A stretch of 64,000 nt of DNA from JABDMH01 sp964428345 (GCA_964428345.1 CAYRYD010000011.1:1-64000), one strand, 5' to 3'. Shown: positions 43,570 through 53,131, counted from the first letter of the stretch. Notes: generated from the letters alone by a model not told the origin. A program made the numbers and translations.

Positions 43570-45135
43570 TTAAAAAGCACCGGTCACCGGAAGACCAACT
43601 CTTTCCCGGTAAGTACGTTGAACGATTTCTTCGACTGATTTTCCTTCGATTTTACTCTGCAACCACGACATAATATCGAGATAAAGGAAGGCTCTTTTCG
43701 CATACGCGGATTCCGATAATTTCACCAGTTTGTTGTGCAATTCCTTAAAACGTTTTTTTACATCCTGTTTGCTCATCTTCGGAGTTTTCCGCAAGAACCG
43801 GAAGATTTCATTCTGAACATCCTGCAATTCACTCATCTTACCCAGGTATCGGTAGACCGATTTGACCTGGTACTCGAGCAAAGCCTGATTTCCCAGTTCA
43901 TAGTGGGCAATGAGATTCAGAATTCGGGCAAATGACAAAATATCACCTCTAAAATCGGGTGTCTTAGCATTGATAATCTTGTTGAGATAGGTGATCGAAG
44001 TGCTCCAGTCACCACTACCAAAATACATACAGGCAATCTTGTAGTAAAATACCATGATCCGGTGCTTGTCCCATTCGTAGGGATTTTCACGGATCAATTC
44101 GACCAGTTCAGGCATCTTCCTGACTCCCTCGGAAAAGGTTCCCTGCAGATAATGACGGTTTACCAAATGAATATAATAGTATAATTTATAGAGCCCTTCC
44201 TGATTCAGGGTCCGGATCAATCCTTTGTCCGGAACCTCAACCAGGACTTCAAACATCGCAATGAACCGTTCGTCGCTCAGGCTGATGTAAAGACTGGTTA
44301 GCAGGTTGTGGAGAGATTTCAGGTACAGCGATGTCTCTTCCTGTACCATTTCGGGGTACTCCTCAAACAATTCATACCACTTGCGGGTATACCGGTAGAA
44401 GTTCACAAAATCCTGGTTCATGTAGTAATACCAACCATACGACTGATACAGGTATAGTTTTTCATGAAAATCCAGTTGGTTGATGTCGTACACCGGCAGA
44501 TTGCTCTCAAAAAAGTCGTGGAGATATTGAAAATCATGTTTGTTGCGGACATGTCCCACTTTAAGGTACAAGCCATAGAGTTGGAGCGCCAGATTACTGA
44601 AAGCCTGGGTTCGTTCGATTTTCCTGGTGAGGGTAACGACTTCTTTTTTGAGTTCTTCTGCCCGGTTTTCGATGCTCCGGGTGATGTATTGTGATTCGAT
44701 AAATTTTTCAAATTCAAGGATATTCAGCGCCAGAACGTATTGGTTATTCTTCAGGGCGATGGGTTTGGTCCGGCTCAGAATTTCGAGGCTCTGACGGTAT
44801 AGACCTTTATCGTAAAGTACACGTGCATAATCGATGCGCTCCCGTATATCGATTTCGGTGGTACTCGTACGGCTCAGTAAACGGAGGCAGATGAGCAATT
44901 GCTTGTAAAGATGGGCTTTGAGATTGGAGAGCTGTCGTTTTTTAATAGTTGGTATGCGTTCCAGGACCTGGCCTTCATCATAGCGGCCAGTCCGGCTGAT
45001 CTCATCAAAAAGGTGCAGAAAGAGGATATCGTCTGACATTTGATTTCGGGTCACGAACAGCCGGAAACTTCTCTTTTCAGCTTTGGTCAGAGAATTAACA
45101 AGTTGGACCAGGTAATCAGTTTTCGGAGTGGGCAT
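43570..45135 (-). CDS. Helical-repeat protein, paralogue A (521 aa), function unknown
   Basis: I do not recognise a named family. It is clearly homologous along its full length to the gene at 49647: both begin TDxLxxLVxxLTKxEKRxFxL, share RERIDYARVLYxKGLYxQSLxxLxR, and end with KRAFLYLxxxxWxxSKxxGKxV. The protein is all-alpha with TPR-like helix pairs, has no signal peptide and no membrane segment. It lies on the opposite strand directly before leuA. The palindrome TTGATTATCAA sits 25 bases before its ATG, as in the paralogue. Confidence 0.75.
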   Translation of the reverse strand: MPTPKTDYLVQLVNSLTKAEKRSFRLFVTRNQMSDDILFLHLFDEISRTGRYDEGQVLERIPTIKKRQLSNLKAHLYKQLLICLRLLSRTSTTEIDIRERIDYARVLYDKGLYRQSLEILSRTKPIALKNNQYVLALNILEFEKFIESQYITRSIENRAEELKKEVVTLTRKIERTQAFSNLALQLYGLYLKVGHVRNKHDFQYLHDFFESNLPVYDINQLDFHEKLYLYQSYGWYYYMNQDFVNFYRYTRKWYELFEEYPEMVQEETSLYLKSLHNLLTSLYISLSDERFIAMFEVLVEVPDKGLIRTLNQEGLYKLYYYIHLVNRHYLQGTFSEGVRKMPELVELIRENPYEWDKHRIMVFYYKIACMYFGSGDWSTSITYLNKIINAKTPDFRGDILSFARILNLIAHYELGNQALLEYQVKSVYRYLGKMSELQDVQNEIFRFLRKTPKMSKQDVKKRFKELHNKLVKLSESAYAKRAFLYLDIMSWLQSKIEGKSVEEIVQRTYRERVGLPVTGAF

Positions 45136-45159
45136 TGTAACTCTTTGCTTTATATTTTG

Positions 45160-45170
45160 TTGATAATCAA
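45160..45170. promoter_or_regulatory. TTGATAATCAA palindrome (site 1)
   Basis: A perfect 11-base palindrome with five-base arms. It is 25 bases upstream of the helical paralogue A on the minus strand and 119 bases before leuA on the plus strand. The same motif recurs at 51255 and 54303. Also in this spacer, CTTG-TAATGA-CAAG and GGCAC-AATTG-GTGCC are small inverted repeats before leuA. Confidence 0.5.
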
Positions 45171-45288
45171 GTATTTAATGGCGTTAAATATACGTCTTAT
45201 CTTGTAATGACAAGGTATAATTTACTTCCAATGGCACAATTGGTGCCCTATTTTTATGAGTTGGAAACAGTCATAAACTTAAATAAAA

Positions 45289-46467
45289 ATGGAGAAGACT
45301 AGAATCCAGATTTTCGATACCACGCTGAGAGATGGTGAACAGGTACCCGGTTGCAAGCTCAATAAAGATCAGAAGCTTCGTCTGGCCCGTACCCTGGAGA
45401 ACCTCGGAGTGGATGTAATCGAGGCTGGGTTTCCAATCAGTAGCCCGGGTGATTTTGAAGCCGTCAGCGCCATCAGTGCCGCTGCCGGAGATGTGACCAT
45501 TTGTGCGCTTTCCCGGGCGGTTGAGAAAGATATCGATGCGGCCGCCGGTGCCGTGACCAAAGCCAAAAGACCCCGAATTCATACCGGTATTGGTACCTCC
45601 GATTCACATATCAGGTTTAAGTTTAATACCACCCGGGAGGCAGTGATAGAACGGGCGATTGCGGCCGTGCGTTATGCCAAGCGGTATGTCGAGGATGTTG
45701 AATTTTATGCAGAGGATGCCGGCCGTACCGATAACGAATTTCTTGCCCGCATCTGTGAAGCGGTGGTCAAAGCTGGTGCTACTGTCTTGAATATTCCGGA
45801 TACAACCGGTTATTGTCTGCCCCGAGAATATGGTGATAAGATTCGCTACCTGGTCGAGCATGTGAAGGGCGTAGAAAATGTGGTTATTTCGACACATTGT
45901 CATAACGACCTGGGCCTGGCTACGGCCAATTCTATCGAAGGTGTGATCAGCGGAGCCCGGCAGATTGAGTGTACGATCAACGGATTGGGAGAACGGGCCG
46001 GTAACACCTCGCTTGAGGAGTGTGTCATGATCCTAAAACAACATCCCTACCTGGGATTTGATACCGGAATCAACACAAAATTACTTAATCCGGTCAGCCG
46101 GTTGGTTTCCGAAGAGATGGGGATGCCGGTTCAGCCAAACAAAGCTATTGTTGGTTCCAATGCCTTTGCTCATTCTTCAGGTATTCACCAGGATGGTGTA
46201 ATCAAAAAAAGGGAAACTTATGAGATTATTGATCCCCTGGAAGTAGGGGTTGATAAGTCTTCCATTATTCTGACTGCCCGGTCAGGGCGGGCAGCCCTCG
46301 CTTACCGTTTGAAAGAGTTGGGGCACCACATCACCAAAATTGAACTGGATGCTCTTTACAGCCGTTTTCTGGAGATTGCCGATATTCAAAAGGAAGTCGT
46401 GGATGAAGATCTGCACCGCCTGATTGAAGCAAAGGAAGAGGTCATGGCTGCTTTTGGCAAAAATTAA
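45289..46467 (+). CDS. leuA: 2-isopropylmalate synthase, short form
   Basis: First committed step of leucine synthesis: acetyl-CoA plus 2-oxoisovalerate gives 2-isopropylmalate. IFDTTLRDGEQVPGCKL is the metal-binding start; HCHNDLGLATANSIEG and INGLGERAGNTSLEE are DRE-TIM metallolyase signatures. At 392 aa it lacks the C-terminal regulatory domain of the ~520-residue E. coli enzyme, so classic leucine feedback is doubtful. Short forms occur in the phylum. It starts a leuA-leuC-leuD-leuB operon (gaps 24, 14 and 9 bases). Confidence 0.93.
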   Translation: MEKTRIQIFDTTLRDGEQVPGCKLNKDQKLRLARTLENLGVDVIEAGFPISSPGDFEAVSAISAAAGDVTICALSRAVEKDIDAAAGAVTKAKRPRIHTGIGTSDSHIRFKFNTTREAVIERAIAAVRYAKRYVEDVEFYAEDAGRTDNEFLARICEAVVKAGATVLNIPDTTGYCLPREYGDKIRYLVEHVKGVENVVISTHCHNDLGLATANSIEGVISGARQIECTINGLGERAGNTSLEECVMILKQHPYLGFDTGINTKLLNPVSRLVSEEMGMPVQPNKAIVGSNAFAHSSGIHQDGVIKKRETYEIIDPLEVGVDKSSIILTARSGRAALAYRLKELGHHITKIELDALYSRFLEIADIQKEVVDEDLHRLIEAKEEVMAAFGKN

Positions 46468-46491
46468 TTCATTATCGTTTCATAATATAAA

Positions 46492-47883
46492 ATGGGTAAA
46501 ACACTTTTTGAAAAAGTATGGGATGCGCATGTCGTTGATACAGTAGAAGGTGGCATGGAAGTCCTTTATATTGATCAGCATCTGATCCATGAGGTCACCA
46601 GTCCTCAGGCTTTTCAGGGTTTGAGAGACCGGAAGATTCCGGTAGCCAGACCCGAGCGCACACTGGCTACTGCCGATCACAATGTTCCAACCAAAGATCA
46701 GCACCTGCCGATCAGGGAGGCGCTCTCCCGGCTTCAGGTTCAGAAGCTGGTAGAAAATTGCAACGAATTTGGAGTGACCCTGTACGGTCTGGGCCATCCC
46801 TATCAGGGCATCGTCCATGTGATAGGCCCGGAACTGGGAGTCACCCAGCCTGGCATGACCATCGTTTGCGGTGACAGCCATACGTCGACCCATGGAGCCT
46901 TTGGTACCATTGCCTTTGGTATCGGTACCAGTCAGGTCGAACAGGTTTTGGCCACCCAGTGTCTGTTATTAAGCAGGCCGAAAAAAATGAGGATCAATGT
47001 AGACGGTGAACTCCGAAAAGGGGTATTGGCCAAAGACATTATCCTGTACATCATCAGTAAGCTGACCGCGGCCGGAGGTACCGGTTACTTTATCGAATAT
47101 GCCGGTTCGGCTATCCGGAATCTCACTATGGAAGGCCGGATGACAATCTGCAATATGAGTATTGAGATGGGTGCCCGGGGCGGAATGATAGCGCCTGATC
47201 AGACCACTTTTGATTATGTAAAAGGGCGCGAATTTGCTCCGCATGGTGAGGCCTTTGAAAAAGCAAAAGCTTACTGGAGTACCTTATACAGCGATCCGGA
47301 TTCTGTATTTGACAGGGAATATCACTTTAATACTGCCGATATCGAACCAATGATCACCTATGGTACCAATCCCGGAATGGGAATGAGGGTCACTGATGCC
47401 ATTCCTACCGACAGCGGAGAGCAGGGAAAAGCCTCCTTTCAGAAGGCGCTAAGTTATATGGGTCTGCATACCGGTGAAAAACTGATGGGACATCCAATCA
47501 ATTATGTTTTTATCGGTAGCTGCACCAACTCAAGGATAGAAGATCTGCGATTGGTAGCTGAATTTGTCAAGGGAAAGAAGGTTGCATCAAACGTTAATGC
47601 CATGGTGGTACCCGGTTCCCAACAGGTGCGAAAGCAAGCCAGGGCTGAGGGGCTGGACCAGATCCTTACGGAAGCCGGTTTTGATTTTCGGGAAGCCGGA
47701 TGTTCGGCCTGTCTGGGTATGAATGAAGACAAGGTGCCGGCCGGTGAATATTGCGTTTCTACCAGTAACCGCAATTTTGAAGGTCGTCAGGGCCCTGGTG
47801 CCCGTACGATTCTCGCCAGCCCGCTGATGGCAGCTGCCACGGCTATCGAAGGAAAAATTGTAGACATTCGGGATTATCTCTAA
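46492..47883 (+). CDS. leuC: 3-isopropylmalate dehydratase large subunit
   Basis: Aconitase-family large subunit that, with LeuD, isomerises 2- to 3-isopropylmalate. Starts MGKTLFEKVWDAHVV. IVCGDSHTSTHGAFG, FIGSCTNSRIEDL and SACLGMNEDKVPAGEYCVSTSNRNFEGRQG-type motifs give the [4Fe-4S] Cys ligands. 463 aa is normal. Second gene in the leu operon. Confidence 0.97.
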   Translation: MGKTLFEKVWDAHVVDTVEGGMEVLYIDQHLIHEVTSPQAFQGLRDRKIPVARPERTLATADHNVPTKDQHLPIREALSRLQVQKLVENCNEFGVTLYGLGHPYQGIVHVIGPELGVTQPGMTIVCGDSHTSTHGAFGTIAFGIGTSQVEQVLATQCLLLSRPKKMRINVDGELRKGVLAKDIILYIISKLTAAGGTGYFIEYAGSAIRNLTMEGRMTICNMSIEMGARGGMIAPDQTTFDYVKGREFAPHGEAFEKAKAYWSTLYSDPDSVFDREYHFNTADIEPMITYGTNPGMGMRVTDAIPTDSGEQGKASFQKALSYMGLHTGEKLMGHPINYVFIGSCTNSRIEDLRLVAEFVKGKKVASNVNAMVVPGSQQVRKQARAEGLDQILTEAGFDFREAGCSACLGMNEDKVPAGEYCVSTSNRNFEGRQGPGARTILASPLMAAATAIEGKIVDIRDYL

Positions 47884-47897
47884 GTAATAAACCTTTT

Positions 47898-48485
47898 ATG
47901 GAAAAAATTGAAGTATTAAAATCAACCTGTATCCCTCTTCCAATCGAGGACGTCGACACCGATCAGATCATTCCTGCCCGGTTCTTGAAAGCTACGACTA
48001 AAGAAGGTTTTGGTGACAATCTGTTCCGCGACTGGCGTTATAATCCGGATAATTCCCCAAAGCGGGATTTTGTCCTGAATAATCCGGTATACGGTGGCCG
48101 AATCCTGGTGGCTGGAAAAAATTTCGGATGTGGTTCCAGCCGGGAACATGCTGCCTGGGCTCTGCATGACTATGGAATCCGGGTCATCATTTCAAGCTTT
48201 TATGCCGACATTTTTAAGGGTAATGCACTGAATAACGGTATTTTACCAATAACGGTCGATGATGCATTTCTCGATCAGCTTTTCCGGGAGATTGAAAAAG
48301 ATCCGGGAGTCGAAGTGGAAGTATCGGTTCCTGAGCAGACCGTCACGATCGTTTCGACCGGAGCAAAGCGCACATTCGACCTTGATCCTTATAAAAAATT
48401 ATGCCTTCTCAATGGATACGACGATATTGACTATCTTTTGAGTCTGAAAGATAAAATCAGGCAATTTGAAGAAGCCCGGAGTTGA
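47898..48485 (+). CDS. leuD: 3-isopropylmalate dehydratase small subunit
   Basis: Swivelling small subunit that completes the LeuCD active site. TDQIIPARFLK, GKNFGCGSSREHAAWAL and SSFYADIFKGNALNNGILP are the family motifs. 195 aa is normal. It sits 14 bases after leuC and 9 before leuB. Confidence 0.97.
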   Translation: MEKIEVLKSTCIPLPIEDVDTDQIIPARFLKATTKEGFGDNLFRDWRYNPDNSPKRDFVLNNPVYGGRILVAGKNFGCGSSREHAAWALHDYGIRVIISSFYADIFKGNALNNGILPITVDDAFLDQLFREIEKDPGVEVEVSVPEQTVTIVSTGAKRTFDLDPYKKLCLLNGYDDIDYLLSLKDKIRQFEEARS

Positions 48486-48494
48486 AATCTGACT

Positions 48495-49607
48495 ATGAAA
48501 GCTAAAATTGCAGTATTGCCCGGAGACGGTATCGGGCCTGAAGTGATTAGCCAGGCCCTGAAGGTCATGGATGCGGTTGCCGAACGGTTTGATCATAATT
48601 TCACTTATTGCTTCGGTGATGTGGGTGGAATTGCAATCGATAAAACCGGAAGTCCATTACCAGACGAAACCCTCGAGTCCTGCCTGAATAGTGATGCGGT
48701 CCTTTTTGGAGCGATTGGAGATCCGAAGTATGACAATGATCCCACCGCCAAAGTACGGCCTGAACAGGGATTGTTGGGTATGCGGAAGGCATTGGGTCTC
48801 TTTTGTAACATCCGGCCTGTGACCATATTTCCGAAGTTAAGGCATCTCTCTCCCATCAAGGAATCATATCTGGAAGGGGTCGATATGGTGATCTACCGAG
48901 AATTGATCGGTGGCATCTATTTCGGAGACAAAGGTCGTACTCAGGACCGTCGGGAAGCATGGGATACCGAATATTACCGGACTGAAGAAATTGAACGGAT
49001 TGCCCGGCTCGCTTACGAACAAGCCCTTAAGCGACGGAAGAAACTAACTTTGATTGATAAGGCCAATGTCCTGGAATCATCCCGGCTTTGGCGGGAGACG
49101 ATCCAGAACTTTGCCAGGCAATATCCGGATGTCGAAACCAACTATATGTTTGTCGACAATGCCGCAATGCAAATGATTCTTTATCCTGCCCAGTTTGATG
49201 TGATCCTCACCAGCAACATGTTTGGTGACATCATCTCCGATGAATCCAGTGTGCTTGCCGGATCACTTGGTTTGCTGCCTTCTGCATCGATCGGAGAAAA
49301 AACCAGTGTCTTCGAACCCATTCACGGATCCTATCCTCAGGCCGCCGGAAAGGATATTGCCAATCCGATCGCCACAGTCTTATCGGCGGCCATGCTGCTC
49401 GATCACCTGAATCTGCGTGAGGAAAGCAAGGTTGTTATCAATGCTGTATCCAGACTGCTGGAAACAGGTCTTGGCACTCCGGATCTGAGGGGCAGTTCAG
49501 AGATTACCTGCTCCAAAGCCGGTGACTTTCTGGAGGCGTTGGTCCTGGATGATGAACTGCAGGTGGACAAGAGCAAAATCGTAAACGGCACTTCAACCAT
49601 TATCTGA
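48495..49607 (+). CDS. leuB: 3-isopropylmalate dehydrogenase
   Basis: Oxidises and decarboxylates 3-isopropylmalate with NAD+ to the leucine precursor. VLPGDGIGPEVI at the N-terminus, YRELIGGIYFG, DKANVLESSRLWR, and DVILTSNMFGDIISDESSVLAGSLGLLPSAS-type substrate and metal loops are diagnostic. 370 aa is normal. Last gene of the leu operon; the convergent paralogue B gene begins its 3' end 39 bases on. Confidence 0.97.
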   Translation: MKAKIAVLPGDGIGPEVISQALKVMDAVAERFDHNFTYCFGDVGGIAIDKTGSPLPDETLESCLNSDAVLFGAIGDPKYDNDPTAKVRPEQGLLGMRKALGLFCNIRPVTIFPKLRHLSPIKESYLEGVDMVIYRELIGGIYFGDKGRTQDRREAWDTEYYRTEEIERIARLAYEQALKRRKKLTLIDKANVLESSRLWRETIQNFARQYPDVETNYMFVDNAAMQMILYPAQFDVILTSNMFGDIISDESSVLAGSLGLLPSASIGEKTSVFEPIHGSYPQAAGKDIANPIATVLSAAMLLDHLNLREESKVVINAVSRLLETGLGTPDLRGSSEITCSKAGDFLEALVLDDELQVDKSKIVNGTSTII

Positions 49608-49646
49608 GCGGGTCAGCAGGCATATCTTGCTGATGGGTATCCCCCA

Positions 49647-51230
49647 TTATGGTGCGTCAGCATTGGTGGCCAGCTTGTCGTAAACAACCGGTTGTCTTCG
49701 CTCTTTGATGATACCGGCCACGGTCTTACCCTGCAGTTTGCTTTCCACCCAATCCAGGGCATTCAGGTAAAGAAAGGCCCTTTTCTCATAAGGGTCGGAT
49801 GCCAGTTTTATCAGATTCTTTTTAGTAGCTCTCAATAATTTTTCATCGGGTACATTATTGCTACGCAACTGTTTGCGGATGAAAGAAAGGAGTTCGAGCT
49901 GTACCTTGTTGCGATCCTTCATTTTATCAAAAAACCGGCTGACTGATTTCTCCAGGTATTCCAGTAGTGAGAAATTTCGTAATTCAAAATGGGCCAACAA
50001 ATGCATGAGTCGTGCATAGGATTGAATATCCTCCCGCAGGTGGCCCACCTTGAGGTTAATGATCTTATTAAGATAGTCGATTGCTGCGCTGTAATTACCA
50101 TGCCCAAAATTCAACCAGGCAATACGGTAATAAAAGACGAGAATCCGGTGTAGATCCAGATTGCGCTCGTAGAGATTCATTTTTCGCTCCAGTTCCGGAA
50201 CGAGTTTCAATCCCTCATCAAAAGTCCCCTGCAGATAGTGTTTATATACGAGGGCAGAATAATAATAGAGAAAGAAAATGATCTCGGAGGTCATGTTGAG
50301 CTGGTCGCCGAAACTGCGGCCAAATCTTTCAAATTTGATGATGTGATCGACAAAGGAGTCGACTTTATCCTGGTTGAAAAAACTGGTCAGCAAATAATGA
50401 AGCCCTCTCAGATAGATATCGGGATCATCTTCGATCATTTTCGGATTTGATTCGAGGAGGGTAACCCACTTACGGGCATGTTCTTCGCACTTGTCAAAAT
50501 CCAGCAATATGTAATAATACCAGACATAACTCTGATGCAGGTATATTTTTTCAAAAAAAGTCAGCGAACTGTAGTCTAAAGCCGGGAGGTTTGATTTGAA
50601 ATAATCCTGAACTACAAAAGCATCCTTTTCATTTTTAATATGTCCGATCTGAATATAAAGTCCATGGATTTTTAACTTGAGATTGGTTAATTTATTGGAA
50701 TTACTAATAATTCTGTTGCGCTGTTCTGACTCATCGATCAGATCTTCCATTTTATTTTTAATCGTACGGCTACGGGTAATGTGCTTTTCTTCGATTAATT
50801 TTTCAAATTCCAGTATTTCATAATGCAGGATATCCTGATTGCTGCTTTTGGCAATTCCTTTTATCCGCTCGAGCAATTTCAGGCTTTGCATATATAGTCC
50901 TTTCCCATACAATATTCTGGCAAAGTCAATCTGTTCACGAATCTGAATATCGATATTTCGCGATATATGAATCAGGCGGAGGCTGGATAATATTTGAGAG
51001 TATAGATGTCTTTTAAGATTGGAAAGCTGGCTTTTTGAAAGCCCCTTGACCCGTGTGAATATTTGATCTTCATCGTATTCATCCATGTTGTCGATGATGT
51101 CAAACAAGCGGATAAATTTGGCTTCTCCCACCTGCTGAGTACGCTTTGCATACAGCTTGAAATTTCGTTTTTCAGACTTGGTTAGTCCCTTTACAAGGTT
51201 GAATAGCTGGTCTGTAGTTGATATGGGCAT
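49647..51230 (-). CDS. Helical-repeat protein, paralogue B (527 aa), function unknown
   Basis: Full-length homologue of the gene at 43570 (see its entry for the shared blocks). All-alpha, TPR-like helical hairpins; no signal peptide or membrane segment. Basic N-terminus (GLTKSEKRNFKLYAKRTQ). It converges on leuB and is divergent from the PII gene, so the two paralogues bracket leuACDB and point the same way. The leader carries TTGATTATCA at the same 25-base distance as in paralogue A. Helical-repeat scaffolding or sensing is a guess. Confidence 0.75.
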   Translation of the reverse strand: MPISTTDQLFNLVKGLTKSEKRNFKLYAKRTQQVGEAKFIRLFDIIDNMDEYDEDQIFTRVKGLSKSQLSNLKRHLYSQILSSLRLIHISRNIDIQIREQIDFARILYGKGLYMQSLKLLERIKGIAKSSNQDILHYEILEFEKLIEEKHITRSRTIKNKMEDLIDESEQRNRIISNSNKLTNLKLKIHGLYIQIGHIKNEKDAFVVQDYFKSNLPALDYSSLTFFEKIYLHQSYVWYYYILLDFDKCEEHARKWVTLLESNPKMIEDDPDIYLRGLHYLLTSFFNQDKVDSFVDHIIKFERFGRSFGDQLNMTSEIIFFLYYYSALVYKHYLQGTFDEGLKLVPELERKMNLYERNLDLHRILVFYYRIAWLNFGHGNYSAAIDYLNKIINLKVGHLREDIQSYARLMHLLAHFELRNFSLLEYLEKSVSRFFDKMKDRNKVQLELLSFIRKQLRSNNVPDEKLLRATKKNLIKLASDPYEKRAFLYLNALDWVESKLQGKTVAGIIKERRQPVVYDKLATNADAP

Positions 51231-51254
51231 GACAAATAGAGGTTGTGTAATTTA

Positions 51255-51265
51255 TTGATAATCAG
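51255..51265. promoter_or_regulatory. TTGATAATCA palindrome (site 2)
   Basis: Matches TTGATAATCAA at 10 of 11 bases. It is 25 bases before helical paralogue B on the minus strand and 150 bases before the PII gene on the plus strand. A TAAATTTG -7 box for the PII gene lies at 51346-51353. Confidence 0.45.
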
Positions 51266-51414
51266 TGGTTTTTGAGTTCATATACCCCTTCATAGATCTA
51301 ACAATTTTTCAAAAAAACATGGGCACCAGTTGCTTTGGTCTCATCTAAATTTGATGCAGACAAAGTAAAGAACAATTTATCAAACAACCTTTGGGTAGGA
51401 TAAAATTAATCGAT

Positions 51415-51753
51415 ATGAAGAAAATTGAAGCCATAATTCGAACCTCAAAATTTGACACCGTAAGGGATGCTCTGGCCGAAATCGGCGTCAGATTTTTCAC
51501 ACTGACAGAAGTAAAGGGCTATGGTCTGCAGAAAGGTGAAAAGCACATGTACAGGGGTGCTGACCTGGGATCGGACTTTATCTCGAGGCTTCTGATGGAG
51601 ATTGTCGTTTCAAACGACAAAGTAGATGAAGTACTTGATACCATTGAAAAGGCCGGTAGAACCGGATCTGTCGGAGATGGTAAAATATTCGTGTATGACG
51701 TGGTCAAATCGGTGCGTATTCGAACAGGTGAGAGAGATAATGATGCCATTTAA
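51415..51753 (+). CDS. PII nitrogen regulatory protein (GlnK type), no Tyr51
   Basis: A trimeric 2-oxoglutarate/ATP sensor that gates ammonium transport. The start at 51415 gives MKKIEAIIRTSKF as in relatives; a TTG at 51391 is less likely. 112 aa. The T-loop reads GYGLQKGEKHMYRGADLGS. In E. coli numbering Tyr46 is kept but position 51, the uridylylated Tyr, is Leu. The B-loop TGSVGDGKIFVYDVVKSVRIRTGE is intact, so ATP and 2-oxoglutarate binding should be retained. The amt gene follows 35 bases later, the usual glnK-amt pair. Confidence 0.93.
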   Translation: MKKIEAIIRTSKFDTVRDALAEIGVRFFTLTEVKGYGLQKGEKHMYRGADLGSDFISRLLMEIVVSNDKVDEVLDTIEKAGRTGSVGDGKIFVYDVVKSVRIRTGERDNDAI

Positions 51754-51788
51754 TTATTCAAACCAATTAAAATCTAAAAGCTATTACT

Positions 51789-53036
51789 ATGAACGAGGCA
51801 ATTTTTACCGCAAACAATTTATGGATTCTCATTGCAGCAGTGCTGGTGTTTATCATGCATCTGGGTTTTGCATCCCTTGAATCCGGTTTAGTACGAAAGA
51901 AAAATACAGTCAATATTCTCTTTAAGAATACCATGATTATCTCCATTGGCCTGTTGACATACTACTTCGTGGGGTTCAATCTCATGTACCCCGACAATCC
52001 GGTCAACGGATTTTTTGGATTTGACGGCTTTGGTCTTGGTATGCCCGAAGGTGAGGCAGGAGCTATCGCTTACGCTGATGGCGCTTATACCTACTGGACA
52101 GATTTTATCTTCCAGGCGATGTTTGCCGCTACCGGGGCTACTATCGTGAGTGGGGCCGTTGCTGAACGAATGAAATTATCCAGTTTTCTGGTGTTTACTT
52201 TGGTTTTCGTGTCGCTTTGTTATCCAATCACCGGCTTCTGGAAATGGGGGGCTGGTTGGTTGGATGCCCGGGGTTTCTATGATTTTGCAGGATCGACACT
52301 CGTTCATTCAGTTGGTGGCTGGGCTGCTTTGGCCTGCATCATGGTTTTGGGAGCCCGCAAAGGTAAATATACCTCCAAAGGCATTCAGGCCATTCCGGGT
52401 CATAGCATGCCCCTGGCCACTATGGGGGTTTTCATGCTTTGGTTTGGCTGGTTTGGGTTTAATGGTGGAAGTGTTCTCTCGGCCGACCCGGTCGGTGTAT
52501 CCCTGGTCTTTGTAACCACCTGCCTGGCAGCTGCCGCCGGAGCCATTGGAGCTTTTTTTACCTCTTATCTGATGTTTAAATCGCACGATCTTTCCATGGT
52601 ACTCAACGGTATTCTGGGTGGTCTGGTAGGGATAACTGCCGGTGCCGATCAGATGAGTCCGACCGCTGCCATTGCCATTGGCGCCGTCGCCGGTATCATC
52701 ATTCCGATGTCGGTTGTCTTCTTTGACCGGAAGCTGCGGCTGGACGATCCCGTGGGTGCGACCTCCGTACACCTGGTTTGTGGCATTTGGGGTACCCTGG
52801 CCGTGGGTATTTTCGGAGCAATGGCCAGCTTCAGCCAGTTCCTTGAACAACTGATCGGAGTAGTAGCCATCGGAGCTTTCACTTTCATATTCTCCTATAT
52901 CCTGATCACTGTCATTAAGATGGTGATGGGTATCCGGGTAGCCGAGGAAGAAGAGGTAAAAGGTCTGGATGTATCCGAGCACGATATGGAAGCTTACTCT
53001 GATCTGGAAACGAATTATTCATTTGCCGTCAAGTAA
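51789..53036 (+). CDS. amt: Ammonium transporter
   Basis: An Amt/Mep/Rh-type channel, 415 aa, eleven membrane helices. Typical motifs: GAVAERMKLSSFLVFT, FAGSTLVHSVGGWAALA (with a pore His), MLWFGWFGFNGGS, and GGLVGITAGADQMSP. Conducts ammonium across the inner membrane and is blocked by PII when nitrogen is plentiful. Cotranscribed with the PII gene just upstream. A 12-bp hairpin (53076) follows. Confidence 0.96.
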   Translation: MNEAIFTANNLWILIAAVLVFIMHLGFASLESGLVRKKNTVNILFKNTMIISIGLLTYYFVGFNLMYPDNPVNGFFGFDGFGLGMPEGEAGAIAYADGAYTYWTDFIFQAMFAATGATIVSGAVAERMKLSSFLVFTLVFVSLCYPITGFWKWGAGWLDARGFYDFAGSTLVHSVGGWAALACIMVLGARKGKYTSKGIQAIPGHSMPLATMGVFMLWFGWFGFNGGSVLSADPVGVSLVFVTTCLAAAAGAIGAFFTSYLMFKSHDLSMVLNGILGGLVGITAGADQMSPTAAIAIGAVAGIIIPMSVVFFDRKLRLDDPVGATSVHLVCGIWGTLAVGIFGAMASFSQFLEQLIGVVAIGAFTFIFSYILITVIKMVMGIRVAEEEEVKGLDVSEHDMEAYSDLETNYSFAVK

Positions 53037-53075
53037 ATCCCATGAATTTTTTCCCGGCATAAGCTCTGGTTGTAT

Positions 53076-53103
53076 GTGGAGGATGTTTAAGAACGTCCTC
53101 CAC
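53076..53103. terminator. Hairpin after amt
   Basis: GTGGAGGA (53076-53083) pairs with TCCTCCAC (53096-53103); inside, a wobble pair and GTT/AAC extend the stem to about 12 base pairs with a TAAG loop. Only a weak T-poor sequence follows, so it may be a processing hairpin between amt and the barrel gene instead of a full terminator. Confidence 0.5.
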
Positions 53104-53131
53104 CCTTAAAATCAATTAAAATTCTCTAGTT

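Noticed and set aside
52308..52982. 224-codon minus-strand frame
   Set aside because: Antisense shadow of amt; the composition is the reverse image of membrane-helix codons.
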